Shown: positions 53,280 to 63,511, numbered from the stretch's first letter. The stretch is 64,000 bases of DNA from Bacillus sp. P14.5 (GCF_003316765.1 NZ_NIJF01000089.1:78968-142967), one strand, 5' to 3'. Program-made: numbers and translations. The notes: generated by a model from the sequence alone, not told the origin.

Positions 53280-55028
53280 ATGGATAGTATTAAACGATTT
53301 ATGCATTTTGTTAAACCTTATAAACTTCAGATTATCGGAACACTTTTAATTGGAATTATAAAATTTGCGATACCTTTGCTTATACCGGTCTTAATACAGT
53401 ATGTCATAGATGATATAGTCGGAAGCGATTCTATGTCCGCTGGAGAAAAGACGGATAAGCTGTTAATGATAATGGGAGTTATGGTAGTCATATTTGTCAT
53501 TGTTCGTCCGCCTGTTGAATATTACAGACAATATTTTGCACAGTGGACGGGAAGCAAGATTTTATATGATTTACGTGATAAGCTGTTCAGCCATACACAA
53601 AAGCTGAGCTTTAAATACTACTCCAATACAAGAGCGGGAGAAATCATTTCCAGAGTCATTAATGACGTGGAACAGACGAAGAACTTTGTTATCACAGGCT
53701 TGATGAATTTATGGCTGGATGTAGCCACGATCATCATTGCTCTGGCAATTATGTTTACATATGATGTAGGACTGACGCTTGTGTCACTGATCGCCTTTCC
53801 ATTTTACGCTATTTCTGTAAAGTACTTCTTCGGCAACCTGAGAAAACTTACCAGGGACCGGTCACAAGCTCTTGCAGAAGTGCAAAGCTACCTTCATGAG
53901 AGGGTGCAGGGAATGTCGGTGATCAAAAGCTTTGCTCTTGAAGATCATGAACAAAACCAATTCAGGGGCCACAACAGCCACTTCCTGGATAAAGCTTTGA
54001 AGCAGACGAGCTGGAACGCCAAGGCCTTTGCAGTCGTCAATACGATTACAGACATCGCCCCGTTGATTGTCATAGGCTATGCAGGTCTGCAAGTAATCAA
54101 TGACAACCTGACTATAGGTGTCATGGCAGCGTTTATTGCTTATGTCGACAGACTCTATAATCCGCTCAGAAGGCTTGTGAACTCTTCCACTACACTGACT
54201 CAGTCTATTGCCTCAATGGACAGGGTCTTCGAATTCATGGATGAAAAATATGACATCCAGGATGAACCGGGTGCGGTGGAATGTAAAAATGTCAAAGGGG
54301 AAATTGTTTTTGACAAAGTTCACTTTCAATATAACGAGAAGGATGAAGAGGTCCTTCGTGATATTGATCTGACCATACCGGCCGGGGAAACGGTGGCGCT
54401 CGTCGGAATGAGCGGCGGGGGGAAATCTTCCCTTGTCAGCCTGATTCCGCGTTTCTATGATGTGACCCGCGGGCAGATCCTGCTAGATGGGAAGAATTTA
54501 AAAGACTATCAGGTAAAGAGCCTGCGTGATAATATCGGCATGGTTCTTCAGGATAATATTTTATTCAGTGAATCGGTTAAGGAAAATATCCTGTTTGGAA
54601 ATCCCGATGCTTCGGATGAAGAGGTAATTGAAGCAGCAAAAGCGGCGAATGCCCATGACTTCATTTTGAGTCTTCCCGAAGGCTACGATACAAAGGTCGG
54701 AGAACGCGGCGTGAAGCTTTCCGGAGGGCAGAAGCAGCGTGTTGCGATTGCGCGGGTATTTCTAAAAAATCCACCGATTCTTATTCTTGATGAAGCAACT
54801 TCGGCTCTCGATTTGGAAAGTGAACATCTTATCCAGGAGGCAATGGAGAAGCTGGCGAAAGACAGGACCACCTTCATTGTCGCCCATAGACTTTCAACTA
54901 TCACCCATGCCGACAGAATCATTCACCTTGAATATGGCGAGATAGCAGAGATGGGTACACATACTGAATTGATGAAACGCCAAGGTCATTACCACAAACT
55001 GTTTCAGGTTCAGCAGCTCGATCAATAA
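53280..55028 (+). CDS. ygaD: ABC exporter, fused permease/ATPase (YgaD)
   Basis: Half-size type IV ABC exporter (MsbA/LmrA type), 582 residues, inner membrane, probably a homodimer. Six helices fill residues 1-310. The nucleotide-binding domain has Walker [12 protein letters not shown], signature [13 protein letters not shown], Walker [14 protein letters not shown], and H-loop VAHRLST. Exported compound unknown (lipid, drug or peptide). GAGGAGGATG precedes the ATG. Confidence 0.93.
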   Translation: MDSIKRFMHFVKPYKLQIIGTLLIGIIKFAIPLLIPVLIQYVIDDIVGSDSMSAGEKTDKLLMIMGVMVVIFVIVRPPVEYYRQYFAQWTGSKILYDLRDKLFSHTQKLSFKYYSNTRAGEIISRVINDVEQTKNFVITGLMNLWLDVATIIIALAIMFTYDVGLTLVSLIAFPFYAISVKYFFGNLRKLTRDRSQALAEVQSYLHERVQGMSVIKSFALEDHEQNQFRGHNSHFLDKALKQTSWNAKAFAVVNTITDIAPLIVIGYAGLQVINDNLTIGVMAAFIAYVDRLYNPLRRLVNSSTTLTQSIASMDRVFEFMDEKYDIQDEPGAVECKNVKGEIVFDKVHFQYNEKDEEVLRDIDLTIPAGETVALVGMSGGGKSSLVSLIPRFYDVTRGQILLDGKNLKDYQVKSLRDNIGMVLQDNILFSESVKENILFGNPDASDEEVIEAAKAANAHDFILSLPEGYDTKVGERGVKLSGGQKQRVAIARVFLKNPPILILDEATSALDLESEHLIQEAMEKLAKDRTTFIVAHRLSTITHADRIIHLEYGEIAEMGTHTELMKRQGHYHKLFQVQQLDQ

Positions 55029-55413
55029 GCCTTCATTAACGAGGATAAAAGTCTTCATGTTTGAACATTTTGCAACTGAAGTAAGTTTCTCAATACATGG
55101 GGGTTGAAAGGAATTCAGGAAGCTTAAAATATTTAATTCAAAAGAACTAAATTCAATCTCTTATTTAATAAGAGAAAATTAGTGCGGGATTCTAAAAATA
55201 TGCATTTTGAGAAAGCTGGATCTTAAAAGATCCGGCTTTTTTGTCGTATAAAGAGGCATAACATGGAGAATTTCAGCTATTCATGTTTTATAAGCAAGAA
55301 TGGTGTCGAATAGACAAATATTATAAAGTGGTTCACTGTATTACAGGGGAGTTAGGATTTAGGGAAAAATACCCATTAATATGATATCAGCTTTGATGAA
55401 TAAATATTTACTA
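55029..55413. other. Intergenic region between ygaD and the peptide transporter
   Basis: AT-rich, no gene. Contains a terminator at 55212-55242 (AAAGCTGGATCTT / AAGATCCGGCTTTTTT), 180 bp past ygaD, so ygaD has a long 3' UTR or an unseen short transcript lies between. Confidence 0.6.
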
Positions 55414-55440
55414 TTGATTCTTTTTTTGGCTATGTATAAT
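55414..55440 (+). promoter_or_regulatory. Candidate sigma-A promoter of the peptide transporter operon
   Basis: TTGATT (55414), 15-bp spacer, TATAAT (55435). The -10 is perfect; the spacer is 2 bp short. 69 bp before the first ATG. Confidence 0.5.
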
Positions 55441-55508
55441 AAGTTACAAGCATATGTCAGAAATATTCTAAAATTCTAAATTGTTTTATTGGACAGGGGG
55501 TTATAGAG

Positions 55509-56525
55509 ATGAGATCCGATACTCCTATTTTGAAAGTGGAAGAACTTCAGACAACATTTTTTACAGATGATGGTGAGATTCCAGCTGTGGATAATGTGGA
55601 TTTTCACGTAAATGAAGGAGAAATCTTAGGAATAGTAGGAGAATCCGGATGCGGGAAAAGTGTTACTTCTCTATCGGTTATGGGGCTGGTGCCAAGCCCG
55701 CCGGGAAAAGTCACAGGAGGAAAAATCCTGTTTAAAGGAGAAGATCTGGTCAAAGCTTCGGAAAAAAGAATGAGGGAAATCCGCGGAAATGATATCGCAA
55801 TGATCTTTCAGGAACCGATGACTTCTCTCAATCCGGTCTTTACCATCGGCAACCAGCTGACGGAAGCGATCCGGATACATAAGAAGAACAGCAAGGCGGA
55901 GGCAAGGAAGGATGCAGCGAGGATTATGACACTGGTCGGCCTGCCGCGGGCGGAAGAGTTATTGAATGAGTATCCCCATCAGCTGTCAGGAGGGATGAGG
56001 CAGAGAGTCATGATAGCCATGGCAATGGCCTGTGATCCACAGGTACTGATAGCCGATGAGCCGACAACAGCACTGGATGTAACTATTCAGGCTCAAATAC
56101 TTAAACTGATGAAACAGCTGAATAAAGAAATGAATACAGCGGTCATACTGATCACCCATGACCTTGGAGTCGTGGCGGAAACCTGTGAACGGCTGATAGT
56201 CATGTACTCGGGGAAAGTGGTCGAAGAAGGCACTGTCGAAGAGATTTTTAAAGACCCAAAACATCCCTATACAAAAGGGCTGATTCAATCGGTGCCGGAT
56301 ATGAGGTTTAAGAAGCAAAAGCTTTATTCCATACCGGGAAGTGTCCCTAAGCCCGGGTCCATTAAACACGGCTGCAGGTTCGCTGCACGGTGCGAGTATG
56401 CATTCGACCGCTGTTTAAGTGAATCGCCGGAATTATATGAGACGGCACCAGGCCATACGAGCCGCTGCTTTTTATATGACAGCAAGGAGGAGATCGCTCA
56501 TGACAGAACCGCTGTTAAAGGTTGA
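55509..56525 (+). CDS. Peptide ABC transporter ATP-binding protein (DppD/OppD type)
   Basis: First gene of a five-gene dipeptide/oligopeptide/nickel uptake operon, 338 residues, cytoplasmic face. Walker A GIVGESGCGKSV, signature HQLSGGMRQRV, Walker B VLIADEPTTALDV, then the C-terminal oligopeptide domain with Cys-rich CRFAARCEYAFDRC. ACAGGGGG precedes the ATG. Its end overlaps the next gene by 26 nt. Confidence 0.93.
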   Translation: MRSDTPILKVEELQTTFFTDDGEIPAVDNVDFHVNEGEILGIVGESGCGKSVTSLSVMGLVPSPPGKVTGGKILFKGEDLVKASEKRMREIRGNDIAMIFQEPMTSLNPVFTIGNQLTEAIRIHKKNSKAEARKDAARIMTLVGLPRAEELLNEYPHQLSGGMRQRVMIAMAMACDPQVLIADEPTTALDVTIQAQILKLMKQLNKEMNTAVILITHDLGVVAETCERLIVMYSGKVVEEGTVEEIFKDPKHPYTKGLIQSVPDMRFKKQKLYSIPGSVPKPGSIKHGCRFAARCEYAFDRCLSESPELYETAPGHTSRCFLYDSKEEIAHDRTAVKG

Positions 56526-57477
56526 GGGACTAAAGAAACACTTCCCCATCACAGGCGGCATCCTTGGAAGGCCTGTCAATCATGTTAAAGCGGTTGACGG
56601 CGTCTCGTTTTATGTCAAAAAAGGAGAAACGCTTGGAATCGTAGGGGAAAGCGGCTGCGGAAAATCGACTACCGGAAGAATGCTGATGAGGCTGATTGAT
56701 CCTTCAGAAGGGACAGTGACTTTTGAAGATAAGGAACTTACGAGTCTATCAAAAGCAGAAATGAGAAAGACCCGCAGGGATATCCAAATGGTTTTCCAGG
56801 ATCCATACGCATCACTGAATCCGAGGCATACGGTGGAAAAGATCCTAGAGGAACCTTTGATCGTCCATGGAATCGGTTCGGCGAAAGAGAGAAAGAAGAA
56901 AGTTTACGAGCTGCTTGAAATTGTAGGATTAAGCAGTTATCACGCCAAAAGGTACCCTCATCAGTTCAGCGGTGGACAAAGGCAGAGGATCGGCATTGCC
57001 AGGGCCTTGATGACACAGCCTAAACTCATCATAGCGGATGAACCGGTTTCGGCCCTTGATGTTTCGATTCAGGCCCAAGTCCTTAATCTGATGAAGGAGC
57101 TTCAAGCGGAATTTGATCTGACCTACATATTTATCGCACATGATTTAGGGGTGGTCAGACATATAAGTGATAGAGTCGGAGTTATGTATTTAGGCAGGAT
57201 GGCAGAGTTGAGTGCAAGCGAGGATCTCTATGAGAAGCCGCTTCATCCTTATACCCAGGCGCTGCTCTCTGCTGTGCCGATTCCCGACCCAGGGTTTGAA
57301 AGGGACACGATCCTGCTTCAAGGGGATATACCGAGTCCTTCCAATCCTCCGGCAGGGTGTGCTTTCCATACAAGATGTCCGCATGCAATGGATGTTTGTA
57401 AAAGCAAGACGCCGGAATTCAGAGAACATTTACCGGGGCATTATGTTGCCTGCCATCTCTATGAAGATAGCAAGTGA
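56500..57477 (+). CDS. Peptide ABC transporter ATP-binding protein (DppF/OppF type)
   Basis: Second ATPase of the operon, 325 residues. Walker A GIVGESGCGKSTTGR, signature HQFSGGQRQRIGI, Walker B LIIADEPVSALDV, C-terminal CAFHTRCPHAMDVC. AAGGAGGAG precedes ATG 56500, 26 nt before the end of the previous gene; the longer frame from 56419 is not needed. Confidence 0.93.
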   Translation: MTEPLLKVEGLKKHFPITGGILGRPVNHVKAVDGVSFYVKKGETLGIVGESGCGKSTTGRMLMRLIDPSEGTVTFEDKELTSLSKAEMRKTRRDIQMVFQDPYASLNPRHTVEKILEEPLIVHGIGSAKERKKKVYELLEIVGLSSYHAKRYPHQFSGGQRQRIGIARALMTQPKLIIADEPVSALDVSIQAQVLNLMKELQAEFDLTYIFIAHDLGVVRHISDRVGVMYLGRMAELSASEDLYEKPLHPYTQALLSAVPIPDPGFERDTILLQGDIPSPSNPPAGCAFHTRCPHAMDVCKSKTPEFREHLPGHYVACHLYEDSK

Positions 57478-57513
57478 CGTAAGCATATATAAAAAATAAT
57501 GGAGGGGATTTAT

Positions 57514-59112
57514 TTGAAGAGAAGGAGCTGGGCAGTACTATTAGTGCTACTTATGGCAGTTTCCACTGCACTGTATGGCTGCGGGGGTGACGAGGGGTCA
57601 GAAGGTGACGACTCTGCTTCAAACACATTAATTTTTGGACGCGGCGGTGACTCAGTCGGATTGGATCCAATCACGGTTACTGACGGGGAATCTTTTAAAG
57701 TTACTAAGAACATTTTTGAAACACTTGTTGAATTTGGAGAACAGGATACAGAGATCCAAGCAGGTCTTGCGAAAGAATGGGACGTGGCTGAAGATGGCCT
57801 GACTTACACATTCACGCTTCAGGAAGGGGTCAAATTCCAGGACGGAACAGACTTCAATGCAGAAGCGGTTGTCTTCAACTTCGAACGCTGGATGAATGGA
57901 ACAGCTGATGAATTTCCTTATTACGGATCCATGTTTGGCGGATTCAAAGGAGATGAAGGGCACGTAATCCAAGAAGTGAAGGCAGTCGATGAGGGTACAG
58001 TTGAATTCACACTGAAACGTCCTCAAGCACCTTTCTTGAAAAACCTGGCGATGAGCATGTTCTCCATCGCGAGCCCGACAGCTGTTGAAGAACTTGGTGA
58101 TAATTTTGCCAAGCAGCCTACAGATGCTGGTACCGGACCATTTAAATTTGTTGAGTGGAAAGAGAATGACAGAATCGTTCTTGAGAAAAATGAAGATTAC
58201 TGGCAGGAAGATTTGCCAAAGCTTGATCAAATTATCTTTAAGTCAATTCCTGAGAACTCTGCTCGTTTGAACGCATTGATGTCTGGAGAAATTGACTTGG
58301 CAGACGGAATTAATCCTAGTGATGCTGAAAAAATCACATCAGATGAAAACCTGCAATTGTATGAGCGCCCATCCTTGAATGTGGGATACCTCGGCTTAAC
58401 CAACACAAGAGAACCATTTAATGACCCTAAAGTACGTCAGGCCCTGAATCATGCGGTGAACAAGCAAGCCATCATCGATGCGTTCTTCGAAGGTAAAGCA
58501 GACCCTGCTAAAAATCCGATGCCGCCGGTTATCAATGGTTACAACGAAGATATTGAGGGGTATGAATTCGATCTTGATAAAGCGAAGGAATTACTTGCAG
58601 AAGCAGGATACCCTGATGGTTTTGAAATGGAGCTTTGGGCTATGCCTGTTCCTCGTCCATACATGCCGGACGGCCAAAAAGTTGCCGAAGCAATCCAGGC
58701 AGACTTTGCCAAGATTGGTGTAAAAGCAGAAATCGTCTCTTTTGAGTGGGCAACATACCTTGATAAAGCAAGCAAAGGTGAAGCAGATGCCTTCCTTCTT
58801 GGCTGGACTGGGGATAACGGAGATGCTGATAATTTCCTTTATACTCTCCTTGATAAAGACAATATCGGAAGCAACAACTACGCATATTACAGCAATGATG
58901 AGCTTCATGATTTATTGATTGAAGCACAGACAGAAGTGGATGAAGATAAACGTGCAGAGCTGTATAAGCAGGCACAGGAAATCATCCATGAAGATGCTCC
59001 TTGGATTCCGCTTGCACACTCTACACCGCTGCTTGCAGGAAGTGCGAAAGTGAAAAACTTCCTTCCTCATCCAACAGGGTCTGACTTGTTGTCAGGTGTA
59101 AGCATCGAATAG
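57514..59112 (+). CDS. Peptide-binding lipoprotein (SBP family 5)
   Basis: Substrate-binding protein of the transporter, 532 residues, lipid-anchored outside. TTG 57514 follows GGAGGGG; the signal ends in ALYGCGG with the lipid Cys near residue 23. Family 5 signatures: TYTFTLQEGVKFQDGTDFNA, LNHAVNKQAIIDAFF and ANPMPP-like KNPMPPVINGY. The ligand (peptide, nickel or opine) is not decidable by eye. Confidence 0.92.
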   Translation: MKRRSWAVLLVLLMAVSTALYGCGGDEGSEGDDSASNTLIFGRGGDSVGLDPITVTDGESFKVTKNIFETLVEFGEQDTEIQAGLAKEWDVAEDGLTYTFTLQEGVKFQDGTDFNAEAVVFNFERWMNGTADEFPYYGSMFGGFKGDEGHVIQEVKAVDEGTVEFTLKRPQAPFLKNLAMSMFSIASPTAVEELGDNFAKQPTDAGTGPFKFVEWKENDRIVLEKNEDYWQEDLPKLDQIIFKSIPENSARLNALMSGEIDLADGINPSDAEKITSDENLQLYERPSLNVGYLGLTNTREPFNDPKVRQALNHAVNKQAIIDAFFEGKADPAKNPMPPVINGYNEDIEGYEFDLDKAKELLAEAGYPDGFEMELWAMPVPRPYMPDGQKVAEAIQADFAKIGVKAEIVSFEWATYLDKASKGEADAFLLGWTGDNGDADNFLYTLLDKDNIGSNNYAYYSNDELHDLLIEAQTEVDEDKRAELYKQAQEIIHEDAPWIPLAHSTPLLAGSAKVKNFLPHPTGSDLLSGVSIE

Positions 59113-59118
59113 AACAGA

Positions 59119-59154
59119 ACAAAAGGGGGGATTTCTTTAGATTTCTCCCTTTTG
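59119..59154 (+). promoter_or_regulatory. Hairpin between binding protein and permease genes
   Basis: ACAAAAGGG-type arm pairs with CCCTTTTGT across a 17-nt interior. No long T run, so it likely lowers read-through or stabilises the upstream mRNA, favouring more binding protein than permease (inference). The gap to the next gene is 184 bp. Confidence 0.55.
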
Positions 59155-59296
59155 TACATAATGAATGGTTTTTTGAGAATTGTACAGGCTTATTGACTGC
59201 CTGCCGGGGGTGAAAGTTCACCTGAGGCGGGCAGGACAGTGAGCTGTCAAACAAGCATGGGGCAGGAATTGATGCCTGACTAAAAGAGGTGACATG

Positions 59297-60301
59297 ATGT
59301 TTCAATATACAATCCGGAGACTGCTTCAGCTCATTCCTGTACTGCTCGGAATGACATTTATCGTATTCATGATCATAAGGGCCATCCCCGGTGATCCTGC
59401 ACAAACAATCCTCGGCCAGCAGGCAACTAAGGAAGCCGTTGCCGCATTAAGGGGCCAGCTTGGATTGGACAATCCTTGGTACATTCAATACTTTCAATAT
59501 TTAGCAGGACTTTTCCAAGGAGACCTTGGAGAATCCATCAGAACAAAATCAGCGGTTTCCAGTGAAATCTGGCCATATCTCGCAGCAACCTTTGAATTGG
59601 CAATAGTAGCGATAATCATTGCTGTGGTAATAGGTGTGAACGCAGGAATCATCAGTGCCTGGTTCCAGAACTCCTGGTTTGATTATACGGCTATGATCCT
59701 TGCTTTAGTTGGAGTTTCCATACCGATTTTCTGGCTGGGGCTTATGGGTCAATGGATATTCGGCCTTCAGCTTGACATGCTGCCGACAACCGGACGGGAG
59801 AATATTCGAAACCCGGTCGATGCTATAACCAATTTGTATCTCCTTGATACTTTAATACAAGGCGACTTTCAAAAATTCGGAGAGGTCATCCGGCATTTGA
59901 TTCTGCCAGGCTTGGCGCTTGCCACTATTCCAATGGCAATCATCGCAAGGATGACACGATCCAGTATGCTTGAAGTCATGAAATCCGATTACATCAGAAC
60001 AGCAAGAGCAAAAGGATTAAAGATGTTCCTGGTGGTATATAAGCATTCTCTGAAAAATGCTGTCATTCCCGTACTGACTGTTATCGGATTACAGATGGGC
60101 CTCCTCTTGGGCGGTGCCATCCTGACAGAAACGATTTTCGGCTGGCCGGGAATCGGGCGATATATTTATGACGCCATAGGCTATCGTGATTATCCGGTTA
60201 TCCAATCAGGAATCCTGGTTGTGGCGGCTATATTTGTAACAATCAATCTCATTGTCGATCTTCTGTACGCAGCAGTCGATCCACGAATCAAATACAATTA
60301 A
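59297..60301 (+). CDS. Peptide ABC transporter permease (DppB/OppB type)
   Basis: Inner-membrane permease, 334 residues, six helices. N-terminal YTIRRLLQLIPVLLGMTF; the EAA loop is ARAKGLKMFLVVYKHSLKNA. AGAGGTGAC precedes two ATGs at 59294 and 59297; the second has the better spacing. Cotranscribed with the following permease (15 bp apart). Confidence 0.93.
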   Translation: MFQYTIRRLLQLIPVLLGMTFIVFMIIRAIPGDPAQTILGQQATKEAVAALRGQLGLDNPWYIQYFQYLAGLFQGDLGESIRTKSAVSSEIWPYLAATFELAIVAIIIAVVIGVNAGIISAWFQNSWFDYTAMILALVGVSIPIFWLGLMGQWIFGLQLDMLPTTGRENIRNPVDAITNLYLLDTLIQGDFQKFGEVIRHLILPGLALATIPMAIIARMTRSSMLEVMKSDYIRTARAKGLKMFLVVYKHSLKNAVIPVLTVIGLQMGLLLGGAILTETIFGWPGIGRYIYDAIGYRDYPVIQSGILVVAAIFVTINLIVDLLYAAVDPRIKYN

Positions 60302-60316
60302 AGAGAGGTGTCCGAT

Positions 60317-61213
60317 ATGGCAGAACTGGCACCAAACACAGGTGAAATAAAACATACAGAAGCAGAAGAGACAATCTCTCCATGGAAAGAAGCCTGGAAA
60401 AGCTTCCGGAAGAATAAAACAGCCCTTGTCGGGTCCTTGATAGTCTTATTCTTCGTTATTCTGGCAGTGACAGGTCCTTTTATCGCACCGCAGGGAATCA
60501 ATGAGCAGGATATGGCCAAAAGGCTGCAGGCTCCTTCTGCAGAACATTGGCTTGGGACGGATGATTTTGGCCGTGATATCCTCTCCAGGATCATCCATGG
60601 TGCAAGAATTTCACTGACCGTAGGTTTTTTTGCTGTAGTTGGGTCAGCTGTGGCGGGAAGCATATTGGGTATTGTAGCTGGTTACTATGGAAGATGGGTG
60701 GATACCATCATATCGAGGATATTTGATATCCTGCTTGCCTTTCCGAGTATCCTGCTCGCAATTGCTGTCGTAGCGGCGTTAGGACCATCACTAAGGAATG
60801 CGCTCATTGCCATTGCGATCATCAACATTCCGAATTTCGGCAGGTTGATCCGGTCTCGGGTGCTGAGTGTAAAACAGGAGGAATACGTAATGGCTGCCAA
60901 AGCTATTGGGATGAGTGATAAAAGAATCCTTTTCAGTCATGTCCTTCCCAACAGTATGGCGCCGATTATCGTTCAAGGAACATTGGCGATCGCCACCGCC
61001 ATCCTGGAAGCCGCAGCTCTTGGATTCTTGGGCCTGGGCGCACAGCCGCCGGATCCCGAGTGGGGGAAAATGCTGTCAGATGCAAGAAGATACATGCTTG
61101 ACGCTCCTTGGACTATGATCTTCCCAGGGCTCGCCATCATGTTGACAGTACTAGGGTTCAACTTAATGGGAGACGGCCTAAGGGACGCGCTGGATCCTAA
61201 GATGAAGAACTAA
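60317..61213 (+). CDS. Peptide ABC transporter permease (DppC/OppC type)
   Basis: Second permease of the transporter, 298 residues, six helices, with an OppC-like N-terminal segment. The phrase LGTDDFGRDILSRIIHGARI and EAA loop AAKAIGMSDKRILFSHVLPN are typical. ATG 60317 follows AGAGAGGTG. Last gene of the operon. Confidence 0.93.
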   Translation: MAELAPNTGEIKHTEAEETISPWKEAWKSFRKNKTALVGSLIVLFFVILAVTGPFIAPQGINEQDMAKRLQAPSAEHWLGTDDFGRDILSRIIHGARISLTVGFFAVVGSAVAGSILGIVAGYYGRWVDTIISRIFDILLAFPSILLAIAVVAALGPSLRNALIAIAIINIPNFGRLIRSRVLSVKQEEYVMAAKAIGMSDKRILFSHVLPNSMAPIIVQGTLAIATAILEAAALGFLGLGAQPPDPEWGKMLSDARRYMLDAPWTMIFPGLAIMLTVLGFNLMGDGLRDALDPKMKN

Positions 61214-61265
61214 AATTATTGGAGCAGCTGCATTGCATTACTGAGACGAAGTCCGCAAAAGCAGG

Positions 61266-61302
61266 AGAGATCAAATCTAATAGGTTTGGTCTCTTTAATT
61301 AT
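61266..61302 (+). terminator. Terminator of the peptide transporter operon
   Basis: AGAGATCAAATC / GGTTTGGTCTCT (two G-U pairs) then TTTAATTATTTT. Confidence 0.75.
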
Positions 61303-61443
61303 TTTCTTGAAATCCCTTGCTATGCCGGATGGTCCAGCCAGCATTAGCGAGGTATAGAAAATCACCCTTCATGCGGGGGGGGGGCTAACACTTTTTACCA
61401 TTCAAGCAGGCGCTTTACCTGTGAAGGACATGAATAATCTAAA
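61303..61443. other. Intergenic region with a G10 run
   Basis: No gene. A run of ten G at 61375-61384 is rare in such DNA; it may be length variable or poorly sequenced. Confidence 0.5.
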
Positions 61444-61575
61444 ATAAGCGGAATTATTCCGGCTAAGCTGCGAAATTGCCTTCGATATGGGGTATATAAG
61501 CGGAATTTCTCCGCTTAATATAGCTGTTTCTGATGCTTTTTTTAAAATAAGCGGAATTTCTTCTCTTATTTTTTT
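61444..61575. repeat. Short repeat array E2 (AAGCGGAA family)
   Basis: ATAAGCGGAAT begins at 61444, 61496 and 61547 (spacing 52, 51), same family as 11218-11412. Includes hairpins such as AAGCGGAATTTCTCCGCTT. The remainder to 61953 has no supported gene. Confidence 0.8.
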
Positions 61576-61953
61576 CATGGGGGATAAATGGCTGTTGAAA
61601 TTAATCAGTGGGACTTTTAGGCCAAGACCTGTAAGAAAGGATTCAAGTTGCAGAGCAAACGACCAGTTCACACTGGTGCTTTATTTTTATTTTGAGGTTT
61701 ATACTTCGGTGAATGTTCGTGCTGGATTTACTGGGTGCTTAAATTGTAGGGAATCACGTTGCTTAGGTGACCTCTTTAAAAGAAACTCATCATTTTGTCA
61801 TCAAACATCTTACTCAACGATCAAAACCATCATAAGCCAGTTATTCAATTAAAAGAACGCATATCTCAGAATGAAAAGGGTGAGTTTATCAAGCAGGATA
61901 ATCCGCCTTTTTTGTTGAAGTTTACACTATAAGTCCAAAAAAGAGGTGATAGG

Positions 61954-62376
61954 ATGTCAGTAAAAGGACTAAATCATTTATTGTTTTCAGTGTCTAATTT
62001 AGAACGTTCTATCAATTTTTATAATAATGTTTTTGAGGCAAAGTTGTTGGTGAAGGGGAGAAGCACGGCATACTTTGATTTAAATGGGATCTGGCTTGCC
62101 CTGAATGAAGAAAGCGGCATTCCGCGGAAAGAAATCAGCCAATCATATACTCACATAGCCTTTTCAATCGAAGAATCAGAATTTGAAAGCATGTACTCCA
62201 AACTAGAAGAATTGAATGTAAACATCCTGTCAGGACGCCCGAGAGACGAAAGAGATAAAAAGTCTATTTATTTTACCGATCCGGATGGGCATAAGTTTGA
62301 ATTTCATACAGGCACTTTACAAGACAGGCTGGATTTTTATAAAGAGGATAAGACCCATATGGAGTTTTATGATTAG
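61954..62376 (+). CDS. fosB: Metallothiol transferase FosB (fosfomycin resistance)
   Basis: Vicinal-oxygen-chelate enzyme that adds a thiol (bacillithiol in Bacillus) to fosfomycin, 140 residues. Metal ligands: His in [16 protein letters not shown], His in [11 protein letters not shown], Glu in [14 protein letters not shown]. The stretch [20 protein letters not shown] is characteristic. Common intrinsic gene in Bacillaceae. AAGAGGTGATAGG precedes the ATG. Not part of a mobile resistance cassette as far as seen, though repeats surround it. Confidence 0.92.
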   Translation: MSVKGLNHLLFSVSNLERSINFYNNVFEAKLLVKGRSTAYFDLNGIWLALNEESGIPRKEISQSYTHIAFSIEESEFESMYSKLEELNVNILSGRPRDERDKKSIYFTDPDGHKFEFHTGTLQDRLDFYKEDKTHMEFYD

Positions 62377-62410
62377 TTGGATATATCACTAATTTTTGGA
62401 GAGGTGAATA

Positions 62411-62788
62411 TTGAAGAAATTATTGATAATGGTGTTATTGATTGTCTTCTTGTTTTTTGGCTTTATTACCTTAAGGTTTGGGAGTGCTTTGACCCAAGAA
62501 GGCAATCCTGTTCCTTACTTAGCTGCAATTGGCCAATATGAGTTATCCAATAATGGGTATGAAGAAGTTTTAAGAACCCCAAATAGAATAAGATACATTT
62601 CTGAATTTGAGGATAAATATCCTTTGGGAATGGCGATAGAATACATGGAAACTTTGGGCTGGGAATATAAAGAGCAGATCGGCTCAGGCCTTACATTTGA
62701 AAAAGGTGGAGAAACCATCACAATTGAAACCAGACAATTCTCAAAGCATTATTTTATATGGGATATTCCGAAAGAGTTATTAAACTAA
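62411..62788 (+). CDS. Unknown small membrane-anchored or secreted protein
   Basis: A 125-residue protein from TTG 62411 behind GAGAGGTGAATA. One N-terminal hydrophobic helix (LLIMVLLIVFLFFGFITL), then a soluble alpha/beta part (GMAIEYMETLGWEYKEQIGS). I do not recognise a family. It follows fosB by 34 bp and may be cotranscribed with it. Confidence 0.65.
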   Translation: MKKLLIMVLLIVFLFFGFITLRFGSALTQEGNPVPYLAAIGQYELSNNGYEEVLRTPNRIRYISEFEDKYPLGMAIEYMETLGWEYKEQIGSGLTFEKGGETITIETRQFSKHYFIWDIPKELLN

Positions 62789-62828
62789 CTGAGGCGGAAC
62801 TTTTTCATCAAACTAAGGAGTGTGTTAT

Positions 62829-63233
62829 TTGGAAAATTTAAAAGATATAGCAGACCGTTTAGATGATGAGTTTCAAATTAGAAGCTTTGGTAAGGATCCA
62901 GCTTTTAGCAGGTTCATCCCTCAGGTTTATCAGGGCAGGGTGAAGTGGAAAGAGAAGTTCGAACCCGAGTTCATCGGGGTGAGGATAGCGGAAGACAAAG
63001 GAGTGGATACATACATTTCGGGAGAAATTCACTGCCATATTGACAATGATTACGGAAGAAAAAGATTTGAGGAAGTAAAAAAGTACGCAAATCAAACAGA
63101 AATGTGCTTGATCGGTGTTTCTCATTCTGCTTCTGAGTATTTAGTAAAGAAAACGTTGATGAATTCTTGGTTCCAGAAGAACTTCGGATTTGATAATATT
63201 TATCTTTTACCGCAAAAAAGATGGTGGCTGTAA
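62829..63233 (+). CDS. Short Nif3-like protein, possibly internally deleted
   Basis: A 134-residue soluble protein. TTG 62829 follows AAGGAG. The N-terminus FGKDPAFSRFIPQVY resembles the opening of long Nif3-type dinuclear-metal proteins of Bacilli, and the end has GEIHCHIDNDYGRKRFEE and CLIGVSHSASEYLV, similar to the metal-site end. The large middle part usual for that family (full length about 270) is missing, so it could be a degenerate remnant. Recognition is from memory. Confidence 0.5.
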   Translation: MENLKDIADRLDDEFQIRSFGKDPAFSRFIPQVYQGRVKWKEKFEPEFIGVRIAEDKGVDTYISGEIHCHIDNDYGRKRFEEVKKYANQTEMCLIGVSHSASEYLVKKTLMNSWFQKNFGFDNIYLLPQKRWWL

Positions 63234-63242
63234 TATAAAAAA

Positions 63243-63423
63243 GGCTTTTTTCGCATATTTTGTTGCTTTCGGCAAAATCCCAATAGGCGGATTTTTCTCC
63301 GGATAGTTTTATCTCTAATGGAGGAAGAGCAGCTCTTCTCTTTTTGTGTTACCTATTTTACCGTCTAATATGGCTATTTTTCGGAATTAGTATTAAATAG
63401 CAATAAAGTTTACGAAAAGAGCC
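63243..63423. repeat. TIR repeat element G, copy 2
   Basis: Left end GGCTTTTTTCGCATATTTTG and right end (reverse) GGCTCTTTTCGTAAACTTTA are inverted repeats matching at about 21 of 27 positions. Homologous to 11413-11606. Confidence 0.72.
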
Positions 63424-63471
63424 TTTCCAAAAGATTGTTGCTTCTGAATACTATTTTATCTCCTCCCGTTT

Positions 63472-63511
63472 TTACGTAGAAGGATTGGAGCGGAAGGCGT
63501 GCGACCTCCTG
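63472..63511. repeat. Interrupted copy of the 358-bp element core
   Basis: GGATTGGAGCGGAAGGCGTG then CGACCTCCTG matches 17804-17832 and 22890-22919 with one change. The match breaks exactly at 63511, where the group II intron begins. Confidence 0.85.

Noticed and set aside
61487..61852. 121-residue plus-strand frame
   Set aside because: Starts inside repeat array E2 and shows no coding character or ribosome site.
61954..62376. fosB as an acquired resistance cassette
   Set aside because: FosB genes are intrinsic in many Bacillaceae, and no transposase or integron feature directly flanks this one.
63499..63511. Group II intron start at GTGCGACC (63499)
   Set aside because: That sequence also occurs in the two uninterrupted repeat copies, so it belongs to the host repeat; the break in similarity is at 63511/63512.
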